A stretch of DNA of 64,000 nt from assembly GCA_963693285.1 (NCBI GenBank), contig OY848922.1:749001-813000 (forward strand), written 5' to 3'. Shown here in pieces: positions 37,001 through 51,500 of this stretch. The notes beneath the pieces were generated by a model. That model was not told the origin of the DNA. It saw only the letters and a program-made list of their open reading frames with translations, and searched no databases. How positions within the stretch are numbered: the first letter of the stretch is position 1; the number at the start of each line of letters is the position of its first letter. The position numbers were made by a program, and so were the translations under genes. This DNA comes from Xestospongia muta (taxonomy: Eukaryota; Porifera; Demospongiae; Haplosclerida; Petrosiidae).

Positions 37001-37798
37001 TAGTGTTTGCAACAAAATATCAACCAATGTAGAACCAACCTAAGTAAGCAGTCACATGACAATCACATGACATTTAATATTTACATAAATTCCAACTGTG
37101 TACGGCCAGGAAGGGATGTTGCATTCCTTATTGGTATGACAAGTTATGAATAATTTATGAGGGACTTACAAGAGTTCCATTTCCAAAGTCTTTATTTTGT
37201 AGTTGGCTCCAAAATTCTCGTGAGTTCAAGTGGGTGTGGCGACTGTGGTCTTGAGGAGAACTAATAAACTTGATGTAATCACGATATAACAAGTCAACCT
37301 GAAAATAATTACTTTTGTCAAAAATATTAGCAGTATTAATAAAACTTGAAAAGTTTAATTTTTTTTATTTTTTAATTCATTTACTTTATTTATAATTCCT
37401 CTTTCCTTTTTCTGAGCAATGACATATTTTCTCCAAGCAGGTCCTAGAATTGATTTACACAGATAGAACACTGGCTGACCATCAGGTTGTACAACAAGTT
37501 TAGCTATCATCTGTAATTATGTAATAACCAGCTGTACAAATAATGTGCAGCTGTACTTCATCCATTATAATTTGTGTCCATTGTTTAGATGTAAGTGTAG
37601 CAAGAAATGGCAAATGTTTTGGCAGAAAATGAAGACTATCTGTAATAAGAATAAATTTCTCTGAATATCTATCTGTCTATCTTACACCAACTCTCTTCCA
37701 TAGTTTGCAAACACATGTCATAGTCTTCAAGTTCTGATCCTATAGCAGCTTCTAGGTTTCTCCCACTTTGAATATAACTTGTTAAGCATATCTGATAC

Positions 37799-37846
<48 letters not shown>

Positions 37847-39209
37847 AGTGAGTTAACAAACACCAACTTCTAATTACAACCTTGCAGGGTTTATTTTCAT
37901 CAACAAGTGGTCTTGCTACTGATTTGATGGTTTCATATCCCTTAAAAACATAACAGAGATAGCTATACAACAAAGTTCTTCACTCACTCTTTGTTCAACT
38001 TCTAGCTGGGACTGAATCCTATTCTGAAGGGTCTGGGAATCAAATAATGTGGAGATTTGTGAGCTCAACTATACAATCAAGAGATATAGTCAACAGCTGC
38101 CACAACAGAACAATATAGTTACTGGATTATTGGTAGATGACCACTCAGTATGGTAGGCTGACAGTGCAAGAGAAGGATACTGGACTTTCTGTCTTGGAGG
38201 TAAAGTTGATTTTATTTTCAACTTCTTAAATAGCTACAATAAAGAATTAAGAAGAAATTGATGCATGTAATTAGACTAACAATTATAGGGACTGACTCAT
38301 TTAAGAAGCAGCTGACCTTAACTAGACTGGAAATTATGTTTTTAGGAAGGTTCACCTGATGTAATAGATGTGATACAACATAGCCCTATATAATGTACTT
38401 GTCACATGACAGTCACATGATTGACGTAAACTGAACCTGTTTTTTCATGTCTTTGAGAAGCTTACGGACTTGAGGATTGTCATTATTTCTACAATAGATC
38501 TTTCATAGTGTTTTTTTATAGGGTGTGTGTCTTACTTGGAATAAAGATACAAGAGAGCAGTATATGTGTGATGATTAGGGACAATACTGTCATCTAACAT
38601 AGTACGATAAAGTATGGTTGTCTTCAAATAATTTTCCTGAGAGGAGAGAGAGAGAGAGAGATGCAGACATGGATAAGGTAAACAAACCTGCTCTGCCCAG
38701 CCAAACAGCAGTTGATTATAAACTTCTACATCAAATTGGTGACCTTCACGACGATAAATATTAAACAATGGTTCAGCATGTTCCACCTAGAGACTTTTAT
38801 TAATTATTACAACAAATTAAGGGGCATCCTTTACCTTTCCTTGACTTATTAATACATCAATCATTGACACTATGAAATATTCATCGTGGAGTGACGAGAG
38901 TCTCTCGCAACGATTTCGTCTACCAAGAATTTTCTCTGATGTTTTAAGGGAAGAGGTTTCATTAAAATGAGCTATAGACTTAGGAGAATTTTGTCTAGAT
39001 TGTTTGTGGACTTTGACTGGAGTCTTTGACACGACTGCAGCTGGGTTTATACTAAAACATCTTACTGTTTGACATATAATAAAGAATAACAGCTGTTATA
39101 TAATAATACCTTTAATAATTTGGCGATATAACAGGTTAGTATAACACCACTGAACAGCTGGAGACCCTCTTACAAGACTGAACAGAGAACGGTAAGTTAA
39201 CTTAAGCAT
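34055..39209 (-). CDS. POLRMT: Mitochondrial DNA-directed RNA polymerase
   Basis: Single-subunit T7-type polymerase that transcribes mitochondrial DNA and makes replication primers. Start at 39209 gives an Arg-containing presequence ([17 protein letters not shown]). A PPR-like region follows ([11 protein letters not shown], 38532-38786). The central PMLVPPQPW motif (about 36750) marks the start of the polymerase domain. Motif A is [20 protein letters not shown] (about 35350-35410), with the catalytic Asp; the motif B region reads [15 protein letters not shown] (about 35010-35060), and motif C is [13 protein letters not shown] (about 34370), with the second Asp. The tail ends [18 protein letters not shown]. 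All introns are short, and one has a (GA)n tract at 37802-37843. It looks complete. Confidence 0.93.
37802..37843. repeat. (GA)n microsatellite in a POLRMT intron
   Basis: An unbroken GA run; other (GA) runs occur at 38642-38661 and 40466-40491. Confidence 0.9.
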
Positions 39210-39374
39210 CTTGCTAAGACATATTATAACATGCTGGTGGGTGTGGCCAAGTTGTGAGTTTACGGAGATGATTTTAATTCTCTATAAATATAAATAATAT
39301 TTTATAACTTCCTTTAAACAATTATAGTACAAAAATTCATGTACAATGCACACTTTATAATATCACACACACAA

Positions 39375-42300
39375 CTATAACTTGGATAAGTCTTTGAGAA
39401 ATCCTTCATCCATTGTACTACCGTCTAGTATCCCTGTGACATCGTGAAGACCTAGCTGATGAACAAGTTTGTGTTTTAAAGTGAGACTTGTGCAATATGT
39501 AAGAACTCTCTTCATATTATTAACCGAGTCAGGAGGGCGTGTCTTATCAAGCAAGTACCTAGAAAAACAGAGGAATACATTGAAATATTTGCTATGTTTC
39601 TTATCTCTGTATACACGTACCTGCTTGCTAGCTCTTGGATGATACTTGGTGACAATGAGAATACTGAACGGAACTCATTTAGGTATCTTGTGTCTCCTGA
39701 TAAGATTACTCTTCTATATAAAGGATTGACCCAGTCAGCTAGTAATGTCTGTTTATAAGCATCAGCTACAATCAGAGCCTGGGTAGAATATTATAAGATA
39801 ATTCATTATTCCATTCCTATTATTCCATTCCTATTCTTCATCCTTATTCCAAGTTTATAAATGCATTCCATCTATATTTCACAATTCCTAATTCAATAGT
39901 AATGCAAAAATATTCATTCCCATCATCCCATAAATTGATATTCTTATTCTCATACATTCATTCCCATACCTCAGTAAAAGGTTGTTCTTCCATAAATTTG
40001 TGTACTGCTTTTGTGTCCATATTAAGAATTTGTTTACCAGATTGTAAAAGAGACAGCTGGAGGGCTACTAACCTCGCCTGAGACAGACAGTGCTCAGCAC
40101 TTGATAGACAATTGTTCTGTAGAGAGACTCATTGTTATGTTATTACTGATTGAGGTACCTGAGCATATATTTTAGAAGCGTCTCTTAAATCAGCAAAAAT
40201 TCGCTTCAAAATTTGAATACTATCTGAGCCTAGAGAGAACAAAAATGTATATATATATATGTATATATAATTTTTTTTCTTACTCAAACTTTTGTGTTCT
40301 AATTTCTTAATATCTCTCATAGCTTGGTCTTCTCTTGTTTTTGCTAATTCTCGAAACATTCCAAATTTTAGAGCAACCATTTGTCTCTTTTCATGATCAT
40401 GTTTACAGTGTTTACGAAGATAATCCATTAAAGCAACACGTAGCTGCTCCACCTACACAAACAGAGGGAGAGAGAGAGAGAGAGAGAGAGTTAAAAGAAA
40501 GAAGAAAGGATGACTTACCTTTTCAACTCCATGATGAACTAAAGATTCAAATTCATCACATTCTAAAAGAAGATGAATAATATATGACATCTCATGAAAT
40601 CGACCAACACCAGTTAAAAGTCGAACCTACAATGTAAAAAATAAACACAAATCCTTTTTGCAGCCATTAATTCCTTCCATCTGTTCATCCATCCATCCAT
40701 TCGTCTATCCATTCATCTATCCATCCATTCATCTATCCACCCATCTATCCATCCATCCATCCATTCATCTATCCATCCATCCTTCCATCCATCCATCCAT
40801 TCGTCTATCCATCCATCTATCCATCCATCCATTACCATCAACTTGTAATGTTTTCCTTGGTAAAGAGAGGTAGTGATATCACGAGCAACCTTTAACACTT
40901 CTCCTATACCATCAACAGAACAACACAACGAGTAACAATCGTGTGCCCGAATTAACATCTCAACTTGCATCGATAAACCTAAAGTCAACTCATTGAAATA
41001 TACATACAAGAAATGGTCATTTCTTCTTACAAGCTTCTGAAGGATGTTCTGAACTAGCCAAAGATTTGGTCATAGAGAGGAGATGAGATCCAAAGAGGGC
41101 ATGGTCTTGACATAATTGCGCCAGTGACATAAAGTTACTTGTTGACATATGAGGCTCATAGACTTTCACACGAGCATATTCGTGTTCTTCACCTAATGAT
41201 AAATAAACAATAAGAGAAAGAGAGAGAAATATGCCTTGATACCTCCCATGTAAGACTGCAAAGAAGCTGCAATGCACTCACTAAGAAAACCAGCCAACTA
41301 CACAAGATGACAATAATACACATCGTGCACACTTTTGTGCTGACCTCTTTAGGTTGTATGTTAGAGGACTCCACAAAGGATTTAGCGAGAGTATATTTGT
41401 CAGTATTTAAACTTGATAACAGTTCTGCCAATGTATCGAAAACATCAGAGGCAACAACTGAGCTGTATGATTTCTTTAGTGTCTACAGTAAGAGAATAAA
41501 AAGAGTCTCTCTCTCACTCTCTCTCTCAACTTACTGCAGCAATCTTGAAACAACTGATAATGCATTGACAACACTTGTGAGCATGAGTAGCTCGATCAGA
41601 CAATTGCTGTAACATTTTTATAATCTCTATGGAAACCTTATTTTTAATTCCACTTTCATCAGAGACATATATAGGACTAGAATAACGACAAGGAGATCGA
41701 TTGGCCAAGAGTTCAAGAACTTCTTGAGTGAGATGATCTGGGGAGAGTTTGCCTTGAGCCAGCTGTATACAGCACTAAGGAACCAGATAATACAATATAT
41801 AGTGGTTTCTTTACTTACCAAGACAATAGTGAGATCAGGAGAATCATGCTCAAACAAAATGGCCAAATCTCTGGCTTGAGAGAGCCACCCAGCATTAAGT
41901 AGTCGACCAATTACTGTATCGAGAACATCAGATTCCTAAACATGAGATTAAAAAGTAGCAAAGATGTAGTGATGAGTTTGTAGCCATTACAACAATGTTG
42001 TTTAATATTTAAAATTGATGTAGTGTTTTATTATTCTGTTATTAATCTGTTTGTTTATTCTGTTATTAATCTGTTTGTTTATTCTGTTATTAATCTGTTT
42101 GTTTATTCTGTTATTAATTTGTTTTATTATTCTGTTATTAATCTGTTTGTTTATTCTGTTATTAATCTGTTTGTTTATTCTCTTATGTTCATCACATTAT
42201 CCCTTCATATAAAAACAGTCTCAGTTTGTTCAAAGACTCAAAAGAACAAGAACAAACAAGACGAAGGAGAAAAAGAAAGAAAAAAAATAGTTACTCTTAC

Positions 42301-45300
42301 CTCTTGGTTAAGTCTAGATTTTCCAACTTTCTCTTGTACAAATGGAACTGTGTCTGTCAGAATTAATTGGTTTACTTGTGAACATTGTGACCATTCAGGT
42401 GAGGATGCTACAGCTAATGATGACAAGATAGGTAAAAAAGTTGCTGGCTGTTGTTTCGGATGTAATTTAGGACTTAATGACGGATCAGTGATTAGTTCCG
42501 GCAAGGATGGTTGATGTCCCTATAACAAAACAGTTATTAAGGAACAGATAAGAAGGTTAATCAGACTAACCTTGCTCTTAAGTTGTCCTGAGACAGCTCT
42601 CAAATGGGATAACCAAATTTCTCGTTCATTCTCTTTTTCTTGTTCAGGAGAAATCAGGCCCATCTCTTTCCTCCATATTAAAGCTAAAACTAATAGTAGT
42701 GTTCTCTCATTGGGACTTATGGACGGAGAGGATTTTACTACAGACTGGATATGAAAGGATCAAGAGATTTCTCATGTCAAGAGGGGTACATACCTCAAAG
42801 AACTCAGCAGCTGATTCAGAGCTTACATGATCAATTATAAATGATCTGTGACATTGCTGCCAGAAACTAATACGAGCAGGTTGATACTGCCAGTAGCTCG
42901 TACCAATTAATTTACGATGTTTAGACTCCACCTACCAATTAAACACAATATAGCATACTTCATCAAATCCTTCTACCATCACTCTAGTTATCCATGTACC
43001 TCTTTCAATGTAACCTCTGCTACTGATACTTCAGCAACTTTAGCATATTCTCGAGCAGCTGTAAATTGTCCTTTATCAACTAGCTCTCCTAATATGTTCT
43101 CAGAATCTACCCTTACTCTCACATTGTACATCTCAAGAAGAGATGGAGATGAAGACGATGGTGAGGGAGAGAAGGTATCAGTAATTTTAAATGCTGGCAC
43201 AGAAGATAGACCAGCCTTGTTTAAGATGGAGGAGATTTGATAGAGCTGAGAGAAATCAAGAGCTAAGAAAAAACGGAATCATTTAAACAATATATCTGCT
43301 CATCCATCCATCCATCTCTCTGATGCATTCATCCTTACTTTGACACACAAAATTCTGGCCAAATCCATTTTCGGCTAATAACTTTAAAAGTTGTGTCCTT
43401 TCAAAAGGAGTTGGACATGTGACAAGCATGTGATTAGCAAATGTCGTTGCAACCTCTTCCACCCACTGACTATCACCAACCAAAGCAGGATAATAACCAA
43501 GACGACCACACTACAAAGAAAATGACCACACCCATTACCACACCCACAGAGATACCTTATCAATTTGTAGTGCAAATTCACTGAGTTGTTTTCTACATTC
43601 TGAGAGATCACAACGTAGGATAAACTCTTCATGGAACCTCATGAATGGGATGAGAGGATTTTTCTATGAAGAAAACAATGATCAGCTGCTAAAAAGTATG
43701 ATCGTAAGTTGCCTTACATCATCAAAGTACTGGAACATGAGTGGAAACTGACCAGCAGGACAGGGTGTCTCCAAAATGGCCGCCAAAAATAGAAGCCCGA
43801 GATCATCTACTGTCCAACTTCTCCATTGTAAAGCTGATAAAAGAGAGTCAAGCTTAGCTATCTATCCATACAAACTTACCAGCTGAGAAATGAAGTTCTT
43901 GTTCAGTTGTCTTGGACACTAAAGGACAAAGCAATATTGTTACACATGTACATGTACACGACTACATGTACATGTACGTGTATGAGTTTCTTACTATTTA
44001 AAGACTCAGCTACTTTTTGTAACATTTGAGAACCTACTGTAGCACACAACCAAACACACATACAATCCAAAATACAGGCATCCTTCATGATGGGTTAAAA
44101 AAGAAACAATTTATAAATTAAGAAGTTGCTGATCCACTTGTATATCCATTCATCCATTTATCTGTACACTTACAGTGTAACAAGCCGCTAAAAGTGCTAA
44201 TAAAGGTCGCTGTAGGACAATACTATTGGCCAGTAAAGCACGCCAAGGTTGAGTGTGATCCTGACATTGAAACAAAACAGATAAAAGATCCTCTGGTAAT
44301 TCCTTCTCAGTAATTGGAAGAGGAAGAGGAGCTGAAAAAAGGAAACGAGTTAAATTATCTCCACCCACTATTATAAAAATGTATGTACCTTCTGTTACAG
44401 GAGACATCAAACCAAGAGGCAATGAGTCCATTGGATTAGGCTCTACCCTAATTAGAGGAGAGGGCGTGGTTTCTTGTGGTTTGGTACTCTTTTGTTGACT
44501 CGCAAGACCGACCTGAGCAGTAACAAAACTCATATTATACAAGCTAAAAGAACTGTCCTTACTTTACTATAGAAATTAGCCCGTACATCACGTGGTGTTA
44601 ACCCATCACTCTCATTTTTCTGTCCACTTGTTGAAGGAAGCCCCCCAATAAATTTCCGTTTAGATCGAGGACGTCCACGCCCACTTCCACTCTTGTCCGA
44701 AAGGGCTGGAGATTGAGGAGGGGGTGTGGTTTCTATTGTGGAGATAGCCAGCTGAAGATGTTCTTTTATTCTAGGGTCAGAAAAATATTTCTCGACAACA
44801 AAAAGAACCTAAAATACAAAATATTGATTTTTACAATAAGGGTTTCTCAAGTACCTCAGTTGTCGCAATCCCATATAATTGGGAATGGCAAAGAAGAGAA
44901 AGCCACTCCCCCTCTTTGGCACATTCAACAAGGTATGCAGTCGTGGGAGGGAGAGAATGGCATTGACAGAACATTTGAACAAGAACCCAAAAATTTTCTG
45001 CTTCAACTCCACAACTATAACACAACTTGTGAATACAATAACTAAACTAGTTTTCCTAACCTGTTTAGAGCATTTGACATCACTTCGTGTGCTGTGGCTT
45101 TCTCCAGTTTGTGCAACAGTGAGCCAGCGAGAGTGTGATTATCAGGTGATTGGTATAACTGAAGGAACTGAGTTGCTATGGAAACATACCAGTTATAAAT
45201 GTTTAAAATATTTCATATTCCTTTACCAATCTTGTTTTTAATGGTTGCCTTTTGTTCATTGGGATCAATGACCACGTCTTTAACTCCACCCATATTTTGA

Positions 45301-45496
45301 GACCCATCTAAGTCCAATCTAGAATCTAAATAATTACAAATTCTCATAGCAGCCTGGGTATCTAAACGAAGGTTGGCAGAGTCTCGACTGAGCATCTCAA
45401 TGAAAGCAACACAAGATGAGATAAGGCGAGAATTTGAGAAATCACAAATGGCAATACGGTAGACTTTTGCAATAGCTTTATCGATTCTGCGTGTGT

Positions 45497-45541
<45 letters not shown>

Positions 45542-48500
45542 TATACATATAAATAACCTTAAGTACAATTTTTACCTCTTGTTTAAATTAGAATGATTAG
45601 CTAATTTTGCTGCTACAAAGTTAGCAAAAGCAAACGATGGCTGTCCTTCATACAAGTAGTAAATGTATGTCAGTTTGTCTGTCTGTGCATACTGGTGACA
45701 GAGAACTGATTGAGAGAAATGTGGTGGTTCTTGTGGAGCTACAAGATACAAGACAGATGAATATACAGATAACATATAGACAGACAGAATAGATCAATAG
45801 TACCTTCAATATCTTCATCAGCAGCTGCTATTTTGTTAGTTCTTTGCCACTTGAAGAGACGAGATATATCAAACGAGACAGTACCCTAAAATGGATGGAT
45901 AAAAGCAATAATGAATACATAATAAATATAATAGAGATTTCCTAAAAATTTACGGAAATAAATTAATGGAAAGTATTATGATCAATGATTTTTACAATTA
46001 CTTTTAATAGCTCATAGACAGTGACATCCTGTGACTGAGCAGGAGTCAATTTGGTAGGACGAGAAGGAAAAACGGCTGCTTGGAGAGTGGGATAAGCTCC
46101 TAGAACTTGTCGCAAAGTATTCTCATCAACAAACCACGCCTCATGTGCATTAGATGAGTCCATTGCCTATAAAAATTAATGAATTGTTATGAATTTAATG
46201 AGCTACTGTTGTCATTGGTCATGTGACTCTCTTTTTCCTTACATCAGTTAACGATACAGGAGCATACATTAATAGGGCCAATGACATCAGGAGGTGACCA
46301 TTTTTTAACCCATCATTCACTGAAGAACAATTAAAGAGCAGTTGACTACATGACAAACTGGTTAAAAATACATTTTCTGGTTCTAGAGAGAAATCAATGT
46401 CATTTCCAGTGATTATAAAATATTACAATCAATCTAACCTGTGGGGTTCTGTCCTGTCAGCCGACATTGTACTAACAGCTGTACCCACGGAGGTATATCT
46501 GACGAATTAAGTCCCAACTGATGCATACTCTTTCTGTCCAGAGCAAGCCTATATATGGATAAAAAATACTGAAATATACTGAAGTATACAAGAATAGGTG
46601 AGTATACCATCACCAATTCAATGCATATGATCAGTAATACAATATTATGTAGTGATATGGTATATATATATTGAAGTGGTTGGTGGGTTTGTTAAGAGGG
46701 TATGTGTGTCATATTACTTGAAGTAGTCCAGATATAAATACAATAACCCAATAAATTGCATGTTAATCAGATAACCAACAAAGGCACGATGAAATTTGCC
46801 CACCAAAGCATCTGATTGGTCAGTAGCTATATGGGTGGAGTTATAATTACTTATACATTAATTAAATAAGACTCACAATGTAAGGGGTGTGGTTGTGAGA
46901 AAAGGTTATGTAGTCGACCTAACTGGTATAACAGGTTTGTCAGGTGCTCATCATTTGGAAAGTAGTAAAATCCGTGCCTATAATGTGTGTAGTAAAGAGA
47001 GTATAATAATTTTTTTATAACAATAACTATTAATTTTAATTATGTTATTAATATTCATAGCTATTTAAATAGTTGGGCGCACCCACTAATTAGTTGATTA
47101 TGGGTGGAACCCCAGATAAGATGGCAGAAGAAAAGGTTGAGGAGGAACCAACCCCTAAGAAAGCTATAGTCAGTGAAGTACAATTTGCTTATCAACCTGG
47201 AGGACCTTACCCGAGTCACTGCGGTTACTGCCACAGTGAGAATGAACAATTCCTTCTAGAAGGGGTCTGGGCAAAACAAATGTCTGCTCAAGATTTTCAA
47301 GACTTAGTGGACAGAGGGTGTCAAAGATCTGGTAAATTCGTCTATCTCCCCGCGAATAAGATCACGTGCTGTCCACAATATGTACTGAGATTAGATTGTA
47401 AAACATTTCGTATCTCCAAACAGCAGAGGCGAGTTGTACGACGCTTGAACGACTACCTTTTAAATGGCTTACCAGATGGAGCTGTTCTTACTCCAGAAGG
47501 AGTCATTTTGCCGCAGGACAATAAAGATCAATCTACTGGTATAGAGTCTTCATTACCAACTGATACAGAGGAGAAAGCGTCGTCAGATGAAACAGGTGCG
47601 GTCATAGCCGAGGGTGCAACCTCTACTGACATGGAAAAAGGATCACAAGAGTCAGGAAGGAAAACAAAGAAAGTAATCACTCCGGGAGCTGGTCCTGATC
47701 CTAATAAACCTCCTTGTCGGAAAGCAAAAGAAGTACGTCGAGAAAAAAAGGCCATGAAACAAGCCAAGAAAGAGTCAACCACTCTTGAAGTTAATAAGAC
47801 AGAGAAACCAACGAATCGTTTGTCCTCAAGTCCTCTTCCTATGGAAACTGATGCAAACGAGAGAGAAATAGAAGGAACTAACCTAGTGGAGGTAATAAAA
47901 CCACCTGACCCTAAAGATTGTAAACACAAGCTAGAGGTCAAACTGGTCTGTGTTAATCCCATTGGTCAGGATTTCTGGGATACCTACAACAAAAGTTATG
48001 AAGTATTTCGTAAGTTCCAAATGATTATCCACAAAGAACCAGAAGAAAAATGTGCTGAGGACCAATTCCAGCAGTTTTGTGTGGAGACTCCTCTCTTGCC
48101 AGAGGACAGTCCCCCGGGGATAGATATCGCTTATGGCTCGTATCACCAACAATACTGGATAGATGACAATCTTGTTATGGTAGGTGTCGTGGACATCATC
48201 CCCAAAGGAGTTTTGTGTAATTACCTGTACTACGATCCCAAGTATCGTTTCATAGCACCTGGTGTCTACTCTGCTGTTCATGAGATAGGTATGAATCAAG
48301 AACTCTACCGTAAGAACCTGGCACTACAATATTACTACATGGGATATTACGTCCATGACTGTCCCAAGATGAACTATAAGAGACACTATCACTCATCTTA
48401 TCTTCTCTGTCCGGAGACGCTAGTCTATGTGCCTTTAGAAACTGCTCGGACAAAACTAGACGGAGCTAAATATTGTAAGTTTTCAGACGAACCAGATCTG

Positions 48501-51500
48501 GAGACACAGCCACCTGGAGAGGAAGCTCTGGGGGAAATAATGGTCGTGGGTCCACGTTCAACAATACCAGTAAAATACTCTGAATTACGTTTGAAATTCG
48601 GTAGTCGTCTTGATGACTTGATGAAGTGTTACGTCAAGACAGTAGGGATAAATTTGGCGCAAAGAATGATCCTGTATCTAGCTGGTTTAGTTCAACCAGA
48701 ACCACAGTAACAATAGTAGTCATTATAATAGCGAGTGGTTTTTGAAATATCTCAGTTGTAAGAGATAAGATATTGTTTTGTGCCATTTTTTTTACATTTT
48801 CCTTTACCATTTATTTTAACAATTAACAAAAAATAAAACTGTCATAACTTGTGCATACGCATACATTGCTTGTATCTACATGTACATCTAAACATGTTTA
48901 CATGTACCTCTAATATCATGTTTACATGTACATAACTATACATCTAAACAAGTATACATGTACATCTAAACATGTTTACATGTACATTTAAACAAGTTTA
49001 CATGTACATCTAACATCATGTACTACATGTATACTTGTACATGTATAAGTGTATACATTTACATGTAAACAACTGACCTTGCTAGTTCATCCAGTATGAT
49101 GTCCTTGCTATACTGATCACAGTGAGATTCAGGTAGTGATCTTACCAGCTGGTTGACTACCTCTGGTTCTAAATGAGGTACTAATTGAAGGGATGCCCCC
49201 AAATTATGATGAGTTAATTGATAGAGCAGCTGCTCATTAGGATAGACAAGTTTACTGCTATGAGAAAAATCTGAAAAATTATTACAATAACCTGACAAGA
49301 TATTTCTTAGGAAATTGACATACCTTTAGAAGCTCCTGATAGAACTAATGCATCAAAAAGAACTCTTTGACGAGTCTCTGAGTCCCATTCCAATACCACA
49401 TACATGGGAACTTGGATATATAACCCATGTTGTTGTGCACTAATAGGAGATAAGGGACTAGTTGATAAGTCTGGTTCCCATACTACTGCTTGGTCCTGAA
49501 TGGAAATAAAGTACACTAATATTAATTATTTGTGACATCATAGTTACTAAAAATAGATTGACTCCTCCTACTCACCCCTCCAAAATATTCCGGATATAAC
49601 TCTATCACATTACCAGTATTGTTAGAAAAAGCCACACCCTCTGAGGAACCACTAAAAGGCATACCAGATTGTTTATTTTTCATGTCGTAAGTAACTTTAG
49701 CATTTTCATAACAATCCATTGGATAGTATGACTCTAATATATGAAGATAATCTAGAGCATCTGACTCTACTGGACTCAACCATCCTTCACTAACTAACTC
49801 CTCTGCCTGTGGAACAAAATATGATCAAATTATTTTATGAGATGAAGTATTGATTAGCAACTATATTACAACTGTCAATGCTTTGTGTATTATCTAGCAG
49901 TAATAGTTCAAAAGGTCATACTCCAATATTAACTGTACCATATTTCTAGAAGTAATAGTTCAAAGGTCATACTCCAATCCTAACTGTACCATTACTATTG
50001 TACTATTATTGTTGGTACTTACTAAGAAGTCACGAAGTTGTCTCTGTACTGTGTGAAGGAAAATAAAATGTAAGCTGTCTTTTACGTCAGCACCCTGAAC
50101 AAGAGAAGAGGAGACATATCTAACTATTGCTAAACAAGATTTACACAATTAGGTTTATTGTGTGCATTTCAAGTAACATTGTTCTATTAATAGTCAATGA
50201 AATAACTATTATTACAATTAATAAAGTATTATTATAATTAAGTAACTATTAATACAATTAATTAACTATTATTGCAATTAAGGTTATCGTTATACCATTT
50301 GACTGATGTAAGATCTAGCAAGTTTTATGTTCTCTGCTGACAGAGCTTTCATAACTAGCCCCACCCCCACACTAGTTAAATTGTTCAGAGTGACATCATC
50401 TAAGAGGGTGTGGCTTTGATCCTATGGGGAAAATGAAATACATTCATGCTTGATAATGTTAACTTTACCTCTTGATCCTGGGGGTGTGGTGACTCCTCCC
50501 ACTCCATTGCTTTCTGCACTAAGTAGGCTTGCGCTAAAGGTAAGTTACCAGTTGTTAATGCTCGCTGAATTATTTCCTAGAGAGAAAGAGAGAGAGAGAG
50601 AGAAGTCTAAGTTAAACTCTATAATTTGTTTACCTTAGCAGATTGCAGTTGCCATGATTCCTTTCGTACCATTGCCTGTAAAACTGTACTAAACTCTCCA
50701 CTTTTTTCCTCACTCATCTTATTCTCTCTCTCCTCTAAATCTCCTTGAACTGATGATGATGTCCCTCGTGGTAAATACTGGCGAAGATGATGCATATATG
50801 AGGTTATATCAGCTGGAGAGATTATTACATCAGATAAAGGTATCTGACAAGTGCTACCAGACTCGTCACTAACAAGGCGTTGACGAAGATTAGGCGGATG
50901 GTCTGTATCAGCAGTTCCTTCTTCATAGCTATCACTGGAGAGTAATTCCATTCCATGTTTCAAATGAAGTTGATTAGTTTGGGAATGAGACTTGATGATT
51001 CTCAATAGGAAGTTTAAAGCCATGCCCAAGAGTTGACCAGCATATTGACGATTGTGTTCGCTATTGTGGTTACGTCTGTGAGGAATGGACGGATAGTTCA
51101 ATAATGGATGGAAAATGGATACATGGATAAACAAAATGGACATGTAGCTAACAATGCATGGAGAAATGGACAGATGGTTGGAAGAAATGGATCGATAGCT
51201 GAATGATGGATGTATGAATTTACTTGATGGATGTTGTCAATAGTTCTACAGCTGCATCCAATTGTTCAGGAGGAAGAGGAAGTGGAGAGACAGATGAAGT
51301 AGACGCAGGAAGAGAGGAATCCTTCCCTCTATCATCAGATTTATCAGCTGCTTGTAAAGATGAATTCAAAAGTGAAAAAAAGTAAGTTCTACCTCTATTT
51401 CTGAGGAAGAAGGACACAATGTCCAGCTGTCTAAGTTGTAATGCAGTCTCTAGAGCATTGAGAGGTAATGAGCATTGATCCCAATGGTTGAGGTGACACA

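Noticed and set aside
42023..42514. 163-codon plus-strand frame with repeated VINLFVYS
   Set aside because: Begins in the 24-bp repeat and continues antisense over real SPG11 exons.
47528..48453. Minus-strand frames opposite ATE1
   Set aside because: Shadows of the ATE1 coding strand, with no family features.
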